A stretch of 37,320 nucleotides of DNA from assembly GCA_023266215.1 (NCBI GenBank), contig JAHFRQ010000017.1:1-37320 (forward strand). Direction: 5' to 3'. The translations under genes were made by a program, and so were the position numbers. Shown piece by piece: positions 24,907-33,227 of this stretch. This stretch comes from Gammaproteobacteria bacterium (lineage in GTDB: Bacteria; Pseudomonadota; Gammaproteobacteria; Coxiellales; Coxiellaceae). The notes under the pieces are model-generated. The model was not told where the DNA came from. It searched no databases and saw only the letters and a program-made list of their open reading frames with translations. Position 1 is the first letter of the stretch. Every line of letters starts with the position of its first letter.

Positions 24907-25692
24907 ATGAAAAAATCAGTAAAAAATTTGATTAAATTATTTTTTAAAACGTGCAATATCGGTGTTCTTAAGCATGACACACTCCAAAGATTGCTTATCA
25001 ATGAATCTGCCGCCGATGACATTGAATTTTTACTTGCGCTTAATAATAAATATACTCTAGAGCTTATTCAGAGTTTAAGAAAATCAAAATCCCAACTTCG
25101 ACAAGATTTATTTGTTTTATCTCAATTAGATTTCAAAAGAAACGGTTATTTTATTGAATTTGGAGCAACAAATGGAATTGATTTAAGTAACACCTATCTT
25201 TTGGAAAAGGAATTTGGATGGGCTGGAATTCTTGCAGAGCCTGCGCGTTGCTGGCATAAAAATTTGCAAAAAAATCGTGGCGTGCATATTGAAAAAAACT
25301 GTGTGTGGAGCGACTCAAATTCTGTATTAAATTTTAATGAAGCCGAAGCTGCCGAGCTATCCACTATAAATTTTTTTAGTAATAGCGATCTACATGCGCA
25401 AGCAAGAAAGATTGGAAAATCTTATCAAGTCAACACAATTTCGCTTAATGATTTACTGATTAAATATAATGCTCCGGTAGAAATAGATTATTTGTCTATT
25501 GATACAGAAGGTAGCGAATTTGAAATATTGAATCACTTTGACTTTAACAAACACAATTTTAATGTAATTACTTGTGAACACAACTTTACACCCATGCGTG
25601 AGAAAATATTTAAATTACTTAGCGAGAATGGATATGTTAGGAAATTTCAAGAATTATCTAGATTTGATGATTGGTATGTTTTATCAAGGTAA
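24907..25692 (+). CDS. FkbM-family methyltransferase (first copy)
   Basis: 261 residues. After a helical N-terminal extension (1-70) comes SQLRQDLFVLSQLDF, the SAM-binding motif GYFIEFGATNGID (about 88-100) and the FkbM signature DYLSIDTEGSEFEILNHFDF. FkbM enzymes usually O-methylate sugars or polyketides. There are no membrane spans. It is two bases after the CgeB-like gene. The FkbM protein at 26647 is a distant relative and differs in motif I and length, so the two are not a recent duplicate and probably act at different positions. Confidence 0.87.
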   Translation: MKKSVKNLIKLFFKTCNIGVLKHDTLQRLLINESAADDIEFLLALNNKYTLELIQSLRKSKSQLRQDLFVLSQLDFKRNGYFIEFGATNGIDLSNTYLLEKEFGWAGILAEPARCWHKNLQKNRGVHIEKNCVWSDSNSVLNFNEAEAAELSTINFFSNSDLHAQARKIGKSYQVNTISLNDLLIKYNAPVEIDYLSIDTEGSEFEILNHFDFNKHNFNVITCEHNFTPMREKIFKLLSENGYVRKFQELSRFDDWYVLSR

Positions 25693-25711
25693 AAAATAGG
25701 GGTATTTCATT

Positions 25712-26644
25712 TTGAGTTTAATTGAAATAAATTTTAATATCGATCGCAAGGAGTGGGAGCGTTATTTTTCATCGATCAGCAGTCCAAATCTGACGCAATC
25801 ATGGGTGTACGGTGAAGCTAAAGTAAAAAGTCAAGACTGGAAAGTACTTCGAGGTATTGTTACAGAGAATAAAAATCCAATAGCCTTGATTCAAGCCACA
25901 TACAAAAAAATTTTATTTTTAAAATTAGTGAGAATCAGTTATGGGCCATTATGGATTATAAAAAATCCATCGTTAGAGCAAATCAAACTGGTTTTTAAAA
26001 TTATTAAAAGTCAATGGGATTTAAAAAAATTGAGTATTTTGTCAATTGCACCGAACTTAAGTGATTCTTTAGAAAACAGAAGAGTGCTATCTGAATTATT
26101 TTTTTTTAGAAGCGCATGCAGGAGCTACGAATCAGGCTTAATTGATTTGAGTCAAACATCAGAGGTGTTGCGCGCCAACTTGAGATCTAATTGGCGCAAT
26201 CAATTGAAATTTTCAGAAAAAAAGCAATTAATTTTCGAATCTAGTAATGAATTTGATGATTTCAAATGGATAATTTTTTGTTTTAAAAAATTAAGAAAAG
26301 AAAAAAATTTTTATGGCCATTCTGTAAAATTTTTAGAAGCGTTCTATCAATTATCGTCTGAATCTTATGAAACATGGATAATAATTGTTTCGCATCACGA
26401 TGAAAAAGTTGCGGGAATGCTTATCGCTCAATCAAAATCATCATGTGTTCCTCTGATTATTTGGGTTAGCGACAAGGGACGCAAACTCAATGCAGGCAAT
26501 TTTTTATTGTGGAATAGTATACTATATGCAAAAGGAAAAGGATGCTTATGGTTTGATCTTGGTAGCACTTATAATAATAAATTTAAGACCGGCATGCCTC
26601 ATGAGCCTTTTCAGCTTATTGGTGAATATTATGGATTTATATAA
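25712..26644 (+). CDS. FemAB/GNAT-fold acyl or aminoacyl transferase
   Basis: 310 residues, start TTG 25712 with AGGGG nine bases upstream. Two tandem GNAT-like halves: an N-terminal SSPNLTQSWVYGEAKVKSQDW and a central LRSNWRNQLKFSEKK, which is characteristic of FemAB proteins, then VAGMLIAQ and NFLLWNSILYAKGKGCLWFDLGS in the second half. Classical FemX/FemAB enzymes add amino acids to lipid II using charged tRNA. In polysaccharide loci related proteins are thought to put amino acids or acyl groups on sugars. Here it lies between two FkbM methyltransferases, so glycan decoration is more likely than peptidoglycan work. It ends two bases before the next start. Confidence 0.8.
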   Translation: MSLIEINFNIDRKEWERYFSSISSPNLTQSWVYGEAKVKSQDWKVLRGIVTENKNPIALIQATYKKILFLKLVRISYGPLWIIKNPSLEQIKLVFKIIKSQWDLKKLSILSIAPNLSDSLENRRVLSELFFFRSACRSYESGLIDLSQTSEVLRANLRSNWRNQLKFSEKKQLIFESSNEFDDFKWIIFCFKKLRKEKNFYGHSVKFLEAFYQLSSESYETWIIIVSHHDEKVAGMLIAQSKSSCVPLIIWVSDKGRKLNAGNFLLWNSILYAKGKGCLWFDLGSTYNNKFKTGMPHEPFQLIGEYYGFI

Positions 26645-26646
26645 AT

Positions 26647-27741
26647 ATGAAAATATTTAATTTTTTTTATAAAATCTTACATAAAATTTTTTATGCTTTT
26701 TTTCATAAACCCAATAATAACTATGATTTTGCGCGTTTTCCGATATCTGAAAAAAAGAACAGTTCTAGAATTAAATTCTGTAAAATAAAAATGCGTAATT
26801 ATGTATTATGGCTTATGGATATAGGACATTTTATATTTCGGAGTAGAAAATTTTTTAAAGCTTACCAATTATTAAACGATCAAGAGTCAAAAACATTATT
26901 TATTCGTTTGATTGCCTATAAAATATTAGGTCAAAAATATATTCAAATAAAAGCTAATCATGACTGGGGAAAAGAAAAAGAATTGTTGGATGCTGCAAAT
27001 CAATTTTGTATTTCCAAATCTGAGATCACTCTTAAAGCCCATCCCGAATTTGGAGGGCTGAATTTCTATGAAGGCATACCAACTGAAATCGGAACAATTT
27101 CTCTTGATTGTTGGTTAAATGGTGTCGCCTGTCTTGCCATGAAAAAGCAATATTATTTTTCACGAAATGGAATAACTATTAAGCCAGAATTGGGTAATAT
27201 TGTTATTGATGGCGGCGGTTGCTTTGGTGACACCAGTATTTTTTTTGCTAAATCAGTGGGTCCTAATGGTAAAGTCTATGTATTTGATCCCCTGCCAATT
27301 CATGGTACTGCAATTCGTAAAAATATATCCCAAAATAATTTAGATCATCAAGTGACTTATTTGCCTTATGCCATTAGCGATTTATCTAATAATACAAACC
27401 CAAGTGAAGATTGTGATCATACGCTGGATCCTGGATTTAGGCTTCGCGACACCTCAAGTTTTCCGATCATTAGCATTGATGACTTTGTAAAAAGCCATTC
27501 GATCGATAAAATAGATTTTATTAAAATGGATATAGAAGGCCATGAGTTATTGGCGCTACAAGGCGCTACTCGAACCATTCAAAAATTTACACCTAAACTT
27601 GCCATTTCTATTTATCATCGAAAAGAGGATTTTTACGCTATTCCTTTGTGGATTAGTAAGATAACTGACCAGTATCAATATTATATTGATCACTATACGC
27701 TGCATGCTGAAGAAACTGTATTATATGCAATTCCAAAATGA
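26647..27741 (+). CDS. FkbM-family methyltransferase (second copy)
   Basis: 364 residues. The N-terminus is basic and aromatic (about 1-60) without a true membrane span. The SAM motif is NIVIDGGGCFGDTSIFFA, followed by VYVFDPLPIHGTAIRKNIS, and the FkbM signature IDFIKMDIEGHELLALQGA. FkbM enzymes mostly methylate hydroxyls on sugars. It is the last gene of the plus-strand block and ends five bases before the stop of the convergent gmhA, leaving little room for a terminator. I see no clear hairpin there. Confidence 0.86.
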   Translation: MKIFNFFYKILHKIFYAFFHKPNNNYDFARFPISEKKNSSRIKFCKIKMRNYVLWLMDIGHFIFRSRKFFKAYQLLNDQESKTLFIRLIAYKILGQKYIQIKANHDWGKEKELLDAANQFCISKSEITLKAHPEFGGLNFYEGIPTEIGTISLDCWLNGVACLAMKKQYYFSRNGITIKPELGNIVIDGGGCFGDTSIFFAKSVGPNGKVYVFDPLPIHGTAIRKNISQNNLDHQVTYLPYAISDLSNNTNPSEDCDHTLDPGFRLRDTSSFPIISIDDFVKSHSIDKIDFIKMDIEGHELLALQGATRTIQKFTPKLAISIYHRKEDFYAIPLWISKITDQYQYYIDHYTLHAEETVLYAIPK

Positions 27742-27746
27742 TAGGT

Positions 27747-28358
27747 TTAACAGTTTTCTTTTTTTCGCATGCTTTCCCACTTCATGTCATTTTGCAGAAG
27801 CGCAGGATGGGAAACTAGTAAGTGCCAAATAATCGCTTGAAATGCCTCCGTTTGTGGCGTGACAGTATCTTTATAAATTGAGGGTATTTTAATGCACGCG
27901 TCTGCAACCTCCGCGGTATAGCCACCGCGATTCCCAACAATACCCAAAATTGTACAGCCTATTTCTTTCGCGTACTTCAGAGAATTCACAATATTAACAC
28001 TAATTTTATTTTTTAAATCACCGCCGCCTACCGAAAAAATAAGCAAACCATCTTTTTTATGCAATCGCGAGCCTTGTAACCAGCGTTGAAAGCAAGTATC
28101 CCAGCCTTCATCATTAATGCGAGCCGTCAATTCTGAAACATTGTCAGTTGGCGTGTAAGCTTCAAAACCAGCTATTTTTCTAAAATCATTGACTGCATGG
28201 CTTGCGTGACCTGCGCCACCGCCCACCCCCAAGATAAATAATCTTCCACCCTCCTCTCGAATATTAACGAGATATTCTACGGCTTTATTTATTTCTTCAG
28301 TATTTACGTTCTCAATAATCCACGCAGATTCCGATAAGAATTTTTTAATATAATTCAT
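27747..28358 (-). CDS. gmhA: Sedoheptulose-7-phosphate isomerase (GmhA-like SIS protein)
   Basis: 203 residues, one SIS domain. GmhA converts D-sedoheptulose 7-phosphate to D-glycero-D-manno-heptose 7-phosphate. Phosphosugar-binding segments are FILGVGGGAGHASH, LIFSVGGGD and ILGIVGNRGGY; TPQTEAFQAIIWHLL corresponds to the active-site Glu/His helix of GmhA. It is the last gene of the heptose cassette, seven bases after hddA. The core-LPS GmhA usually sits elsewhere in the genome, so this would be a dedicated second copy. A role with another ketose phosphate cannot be excluded. Confidence 0.83.
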   Translation of the reverse strand: MNYIKKFLSESAWIIENVNTEEINKAVEYLVNIREEGGRLFILGVGGGAGHASHAVNDFRKIAGFEAYTPTDNVSELTARINDEGWDTCFQRWLQGSRLHKKDGLLIFSVGGGDLKNKISVNIVNSLKYAKEIGCTILGIVGNRGGYTAEVADACIKIPSIYKDTVTPQTEAFQAIIWHLLVSHPALLQNDMKWESMRKKENC

Positions 28359-28365
28359 TTTATTG

Positions 28366-29385
28366 TTACATCCCCACTGTAAAATTCGATAATATGCTTG
28401 CCCCTGTTGGACAAATACTATAATGCAGACGCGACATGCCTCTTGAAAGCATAAACTGCTCCAACTGCTTGTGCTGCTTTGGGCAATACAACATCAAAAA
28501 TCCTCCTCCGCCAGCGCCTATAATTTTTCCGCCAAGTACGCCATATTCTCTTCGAACAGTGTCGTACAGCGCCTCAACCGATGGTAATGTGATTTTATCT
28601 GACATTCTTTTTTTTGATTGCCAATGCTCATCAAGATATTTTCCCCACAAATCAAAATTTTCGTCTTTGACCGCTTCTAGTATCTTATAACCCAGCTCCT
28701 TGATGTGTGACAGACTAGCATTTACTTGCTGGCCTATCGTGGTTTGTATAGAAAATTTTTTCATCGCCGTATCCTGCTCTGTTAAAATATCTTCTGCGCC
28801 TCGCTTAACGCCGGTATAATAAATATGTGTGTTAGCAACGAACTCAGCCTTCGCACTTTCTGAAATATCAACTGAGCTAACAATAACCTTCCCATCTTTT
28901 TGAATATCTAATACCGTCAAGCCACCGTAGGTCGCCATATATTGATCTTGCTTTCCAATGGTTCTTTTTAGAGTTGAGAGTTCAATATGGCAGGCTTCTT
29001 CTGCTAATTCCGACAATGAAACATGATTGCGTTGATAGGTACGAATCGCATTTAACAATCCAACAAGATAACAACTAGAAGATCCAACGCCTGTTCCGGC
29101 AGGAATATCCGCAAGTGAAGATATCTCAATTCCATGCGTAATATTGTGTAGTAGCAGCGCTTCCCTCGCCAACTCATGTCGGAGCTCTCTTGAATGTTTT
29201 ACTTGTTCGCTTGACGTATAGTGCAGCCTGACCCAGTCATCTACGGATGGACGATTTAAAAAAACATACATAAATTTATTAATGCCCATGGCAAAGATAA
29301 AACCACCATATTTTTCATAATACGATGGTAAATCCGTGCCGCCTCCACCCAACGTTACTCGAAAAGGAGTTCTTGATACAATCAT
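28366..29385 (-). CDS. hddA: D-glycero-alpha-D-manno-heptose-7-phosphate kinase (HddA, GHMP family)
   Basis: 339 residues, a GHMP kinase. SRTPFRVTLGGGGTDLPSYY at the N-terminus is typical of HddA. The ATP loop is IPAGTGVGSSSCYLVGLLNA, and GKIIGAGGGGFLMLYC is the third GHMP motif. HddA phosphorylates heptose 7-phosphate at C1 in the alpha configuration, committing it to the GDP-heptose route rather than the ADP-heptose route used for LPS core. It overlaps hddC by four bases and precedes gmhA by seven. Confidence 0.88.
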   Translation of the reverse strand: MIVSRTPFRVTLGGGGTDLPSYYEKYGGFIFAMGINKFMYVFLNRPSVDDWVRLHYTSSEQVKHSRELRHELAREALLLHNITHGIEISSLADIPAGTGVGSSSCYLVGLLNAIRTYQRNHVSLSELAEEACHIELSTLKRTIGKQDQYMATYGGLTVLDIQKDGKVIVSSVDISESAKAEFVANTHIYYTGVKRGAEDILTEQDTAMKKFSIQTTIGQQVNASLSHIKELGYKILEAVKDENFDLWGKYLDEHWQSKKRMSDKITLPSVEALYDTVRREYGVLGGKIIGAGGGGFLMLYCPKQHKQLEQFMLSRGMSRLHYSICPTGASILSNFTVGM

Positions 29386-30131
29386 AATAATACTACTTTT
29401 TGTTGATCGACCAATTCATGAGCTTTCGCAAAACACTCCGGTGTATCCAACCCTAGGCAATAACCGTCAATAATATGCCCATTTAACGGGATGCTTTTTG
29501 AAAGCAAACTTGGAAAGAAATCGTGCCCAAAATCATAAAACTGGCCTGGTGGGATAAGCGATATTATTTCGGGCGATAACAAATAGACGCCAGCATTAAC
29601 GTGACGCGCAAAATTGTGATGCGTACCCTCCACAAAGTTTAAGACACGCGCAGATTCATCAAGTGTTATTTTCCCGCCAGCAACACCGGTATGAATGCTT
29701 GTTTGTTGATCAAACAAAGCGATAGTTGCTAAATTATTATTGTTAAAGTGGGTTAAAATAAAATTGTTTAAATCAAAATTAAATAAATTATCAGCATAAA
29801 CAATTAGACCGTGGGATTTCTTTAAGAAATTCGGCGCAATATTAGCAACCGCGCCAGCAGTACCTAAAATGTTTTTTTCATGAACAAACTTTAATTCTAA
29901 TTGAGGGACGCAAGCTGAAAACTCCCTTATTTTAGACTGCATTAGCGCGTGCTGATAATGTAAATTAACCCAAACAGTGTTGATAAAAGAAAAGCTGTTT
30001 AACCATCGTAGATTACGAAAAATAACGGCCTCACCAGAAATCGGAAGAAGTGGTTTTGGCAATCCTTGCGCAATACTTGCAATGCGAGTGCTCTTTCCCG
30101 CAGCCAATAACACAGTATTGATAGATTGCAT
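29382..30131 (-). CDS. hddC: Sugar-1-phosphate nucleotidyltransferase (HddC-like)
   Basis: 249 residues. It starts with NTVLLAAGKSTRIASIAQGLPKPLLPI in outline: the nucleotide-binding GxSTR loop and PKPLLP Lys. VYADNLFNFDL holds the metal-binding Asp. Length and position fit HddC, which joins heptose 1-phosphate to GTP to give GDP-D-glycero-alpha-D-manno-heptose. The nucleotide (GTP versus other) and the sugar are assigned from its neighbours hddA and gmhA. Its ATG shares one base with the transaldolase stop (TAATG), so the two are translationally coupled. Confidence 0.82.
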   Translation of the reverse strand: MQSINTVLLAAGKSTRIASIAQGLPKPLLPISGEAVIFRNLRWLNSFSFINTVWVNLHYQHALMQSKIREFSACVPQLELKFVHEKNILGTAGAVANIAPNFLKKSHGLIVYADNLFNFDLNNFILTHFNNNNLATIALFDQQTSIHTGVAGGKITLDESARVLNFVEGTHHNFARHVNAGVYLLSPEIISLIPPGQFYDFGHDFFPSLLSKSIPLNGHIIDGYCLGLDTPECFAKAHELVDQQKVVLL

Positions 30132-30832
30132 TATAATTCATATCCTGCAGAAAGCGCATCTTGATAGAACATTTTTACGGTTTCCAGTGAAAAATCACTC
30201 AGTGATTTGCCAAAGTTGTTGGCTGCATCTAGCAAAGATCGCGTCAGCGTAATGATATGACAGCCTGTTTTTTCAGCCTGAACTATGTTGTAGGCTTCAC
30301 GTGTACTGGCCCATAGAATTTCACAATGGGGCTTATTGCTGGCATGTTTTACCGCATTTGCAACGATAGGAACCGGGTCAATTCCCGCATTAGCAATTCT
30401 ACCAGCAAACACCGAAATAATAATGGGCGTCTGGCCATCTATATTTTCAACAACCTCCTCCACTTGATGGATTGTAAAAACTGCTGTTACATTCAGCTTA
30501 ATACCCGCGGCTGATAACGATTTTATAATGGGTATAGTTGAGATAGATTCTGTATTAGTAATTGGGATTTTGACATAAACATTATCTCCCCAACTTGCAA
30601 TTTTTTTAGCTTGCGTCTCCATTTCACTTAATTTATCTGAAAAAACCTCAAAAGAAACAGGAAGGTCTGAAATTTTCCTAACCACTTCTCTTGCAAATGT
30701 TTCATAATGATTAATTCCAGCTTGGCGCATTAGCGTTGGATTAGTGGTAAAACCGGAAATTCGAGGGTCATTTTGGTAAAAAAAGAGCATGTCCTTCAAG
30801 CTCGCGCCGTCAAAAAAAATTTTAATTGGCAT
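30131..30832 (-). CDS. tal: Transaldolase/fructose-6-phosphate-aldolase-like enzyme
   Basis: 233 residues from ATG 30832, which is preceded by a perfect AAGGAG six bases upstream; an in-frame TTG at 30853 lies beyond this ribosome site and is rejected. FFDGASLKD and GFTTNPTLM open the barrel as in TalC/FSA-type transaldolases. VYVKIPIT carries the Schiff-base Lys88, and ISVFAGRI and EILWASTREAYN match later strands. Transaldolase can form sedoheptulose 7-phosphate from fructose 6-phosphate and erythrose 4-phosphate, the exact substrate of the gmhA product in this operon. The strong ribosome site and coupling to hddC support a dedicated supply role. Confidence 0.85.
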   Translation of the reverse strand: MPIKIFFDGASLKDMLFFYQNDPRISGFTTNPTLMRQAGINHYETFAREVVRKISDLPVSFEVFSDKLSEMETQAKKIASWGDNVYVKIPITNTESISTIPIIKSLSAAGIKLNVTAVFTIHQVEEVVENIDGQTPIIISVFAGRIANAGIDPVPIVANAVKHASNKPHCEILWASTREAYNIVQAEKTGCHIITLTRSLLDAANNFGKSLSDFSLETVKMFYQDALSAGYEL

Positions 30833-30880
30833 GGGTTTCTCCTTAATTCCCAATGAATTTTCAGTTATCTTAAGCTTTTT

Positions 30881-32401
30881 TTAGGTCACCGTCATCTGAT
30901 CTAGCGCTAAAACAAGTTCCGAGCTCATTTGAACTCGCTCCCAAGAGTCACTTAGTCTTCCTGCATTTTTATCAATAATATTATCTGAAATCATGCGATA
31001 CATTTTTTTATAGGCTTCATATTTATTAATTTTTGAGCACCTAATAATTTTAAATTTGTTTTCAGATTGATAATAATTTCCATTGGTAATTTTGGCTGTA
31101 TTGTTTTGTGAGCGCAGTTCAATATATTCCTGCATGCCAATTCGCGCACTTCCAATATGTGATAATGTTAAGCTTAAAGTTGCGCTATTTTCTAATTCAA
31201 CTAAAACAATAATCTCGCTATTTTTACTTTTTATAACCCGCTTATTACAAACGGGACTAAAATTATTTAAAAATAAAAAATGGTCAATCCAGTGACATCC
31301 ATTTGAAATAATGGTGCTTTTTGAATTTGGCCATCGATACCAATGTAAATCTGGCATAGATTCTTCGTAGATAATCGCATAATACGAAATCGGCTCGCCC
31401 AGCTTTAATTTAAAATCCTCAAAAATATAGTCATTAAATTGGTGATATCGACGTTGAAAACAAGCATAATAGGTGGCTTTTGATTCTTTCATGGCAATAA
31501 TTAATTTTTCCAAATCCGACTGAGTTGTCACCAAAGGTTTTTCAACGACAACATCGATATTATTTTTTAATCCAAAAATAGCAATTTCAGCATGTGTATG
31601 ATGATAGCCCGCAATCAGATAAATATCATGATTTGCATCTCGTGGAAATGGGCTCGTATCATAGTCAATATTGTTTTTCATAGGAATCAGCTGCGCAGGA
31701 TCAATTTCATGTATTTTGGTAAGAGCAATCTTTTTATTTAAATTAGGTATAATAATCGTTTTTGCATAATTTCCATAGCCAAATAGTGCGGCTGTTTTTT
31801 TGCTCAAAGTTTTTATTGTTGATATTTTTATTTCTGAAATATTACCAGTCCTATTGATTAAAGCAGTATTATTTTGATTATTAACAATACTATCTATTAT
31901 ATTTCTAATTACGACTTGTTGTGCTATTGATAAATCAGGAGGCAATAACCCTGAGTAGGGTGACCAGCCCAAAAAATCCAAAAAAAAATTTTTATTATAT
32001 TGATATACTTTAAAATCATCTGTATTTCTAGATAAAAAAGCATGTTTTTCATGAACAACAATATGCGCAGGAGATGCCGGGTGATTGGTTGCTATAAAAT
32101 AAATAATTTGATTTGGGTAAAATAATAGAGAGCGCGATTGAATTACTTCTCCAATCCCAATTGACAAATATTTTTCATTTCGAATTTTTTCACGACTTCG
32201 ACTTAAAATTTTTAAGAAAGTATTTTTGATACCAATTTCTTTGCAATAATAATATATTTTTCGAAATGATTTTTCGCGAACAAAATACTGATTTTCAATT
32301 TTTTCTAGATTAACTATTTTCTGTACTTTAATGCGTACTGCACACTCATATAAATAGCTGTCTAAAATATCAAGCTGCTTGTTTTTTATCAGTAATTTCA
32401 T
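30881..32401 (-). CDS. Gfo/Idh/MocA oxidoreductase with degenerate MDR-like N-terminus
   Basis: 506 residues. From about 200 it is a Gfo/Idh/MocA protein: GYGNYAK (208-214) for NAD(P), EKP (287-289) and STIISNGCHWIDHFLFL with the catalytic His. The first 200 residues are unusual. By eye, 50-130 (KEIGIKNTFLKILSRSR, then IGIGEVIQS) lines up with residues 65-140 of the bi-domain protein at 13493, that is, the GroES-like part of its MDR half. The MDR Rossmann domain with its GLGLIG motif is missing. It therefore looks like a shrunken relative of the bi-domain enzyme. It overlaps the GT2 gene upstream by 32 bp. A 48-bp gap separates it from the transaldolase start. Confidence 0.82.
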   Translation of the reverse strand: MKLLIKNKQLDILDSYLYECAVRIKVQKIVNLEKIENQYFVREKSFRKIYYYCKEIGIKNTFLKILSRSREKIRNEKYLSIGIGEVIQSRSLLFYPNQIIYFIATNHPASPAHIVVHEKHAFLSRNTDDFKVYQYNKNFFLDFLGWSPYSGLLPPDLSIAQQVVIRNIIDSIVNNQNNTALINRTGNISEIKISTIKTLSKKTAALFGYGNYAKTIIIPNLNKKIALTKIHEIDPAQLIPMKNNIDYDTSPFPRDANHDIYLIAGYHHTHAEIAIFGLKNNIDVVVEKPLVTTQSDLEKLIIAMKESKATYYACFQRRYHQFNDYIFEDFKLKLGEPISYYAIIYEESMPDLHWYRWPNSKSTIISNGCHWIDHFLFLNNFSPVCNKRVIKSKNSEIIVLVELENSATLSLTLSHIGSARIGMQEYIELRSQNNTAKITNGNYYQSENKFKIIRCSKINKYEAYKKMYRMISDNIIDKNAGRLSDSWERVQMSSELVLALDQMTVT

Positions 32402-33227
32402 TTTTTGCCTTCATTTCAAGATATTTTACATCAACCAAAAAGTATCGCCATCCACCTTGTAATAAATGATAAATGAAACCTTCTTTTCCATCCAAAAAAC
32501 CCATTCTAAAAAAATAGCGGTAAATAAAATAAAGAAATGGTTTTAACAAAAGCGGTAAATGATTCCAGATGTTTTGTCGGATCCATTTCTTTCTCTCAAC
32601 TTGAATGTTAAATCTCAGATTTTTAGATTTTATATTCTCTGTTTTAGCAGTCCATAAGTACTCCGCTTCTAGATTGGTGTATCTATTGTGCTTTTCTGTC
32701 CAAAATTCAATCCCCTTTAGGTTGTGATCGACAAAATCATTTTTTAGTTTTTTAACCTTTCCATTAACAACAATATGTTCATTAATTGCATCGTCTAAAA
32801 TTGCAGTTTGAGGCTGAAATAATCTTAATATATAACATCGATAATACCCCCCGTATTTAATCCATTTTTGCATAAAGATAAATCTAAACGCAATGTAATA
32901 TCCAACGGTATCGTCATTGTTACCAAGAAGCATACTAATTTCAGTTTTGGTTGCATCAAGCAAATATTCATCCGCATCTAAAAAAAGCATCCAATCTGTC
33001 AGATTTTTACAATATTCAATTGCATATTGCCTTTGATTTTTATAGTGATCAAATTTTCTAAAAATAACCTCTGCGCCTAATTTTTCAGCAATATCAACAG
33101 TGTCGTCTTGCGAATAAGAATCTAGAACAATCACTTTATCCGCCCAATTTATAACATTTTTAATGGCGCGTTCAATGTGAATAGATTCGTTGTAGGTTAA
33201 AATTACCACGATTAATTTATATTGCAT
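32370..33227 (-). CDS. GT2-family glycosyltransferase (WaaE/KdtX-like)
   Basis: 285 residues. VVILTYNESIHIERAIKNV, VIVLDSYSQDDT and MLFLDADEYL (DxD site near 85) match the WaaE/KdtX subgroup of GT2, which adds hexoses to LPS core or O-units. The C-terminal GWRYFLVDVKYLEMKAKN helix and the preceding aromatic FFRMGFLDGKEGFIYHLLQG are also typical. There is no membrane span. It overlaps the GT4 gene upstream by 16 bp and the Gfo/Idh gene downstream by 32 bp. Its donor sugar is unknown; in this operon a heptose, fucose or related donor is plausible. Confidence 0.86.
   Translation of the reverse strand: MQYKLIVVILTYNESIHIERAIKNVINWADKVIVLDSYSQDDTVDIAEKLGAEVIFRKFDHYKNQRQYAIEYCKNLTDWMLFLDADEYLLDATKTEISMLLGNNDDTVGYYIAFRFIFMQKWIKYGGYYRCYILRLFQPQTAILDDAINEHIVVNGKVKKLKNDFVDHNLKGIEFWTEKHNRYTNLEAEYLWTAKTENIKSKNLRFNIQVERKKWIRQNIWNHLPLLLKPFLYFIYRYFFRMGFLDGKEGFIYHLLQGGWRYFLVDVKYLEMKAKNEITDKKQAA

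Noticed and set aside
27741-27760. Terminator between the convergent fkbM and gmhA genes
   Set aside because: There is a T-rich run but no stem that pairs convincingly.
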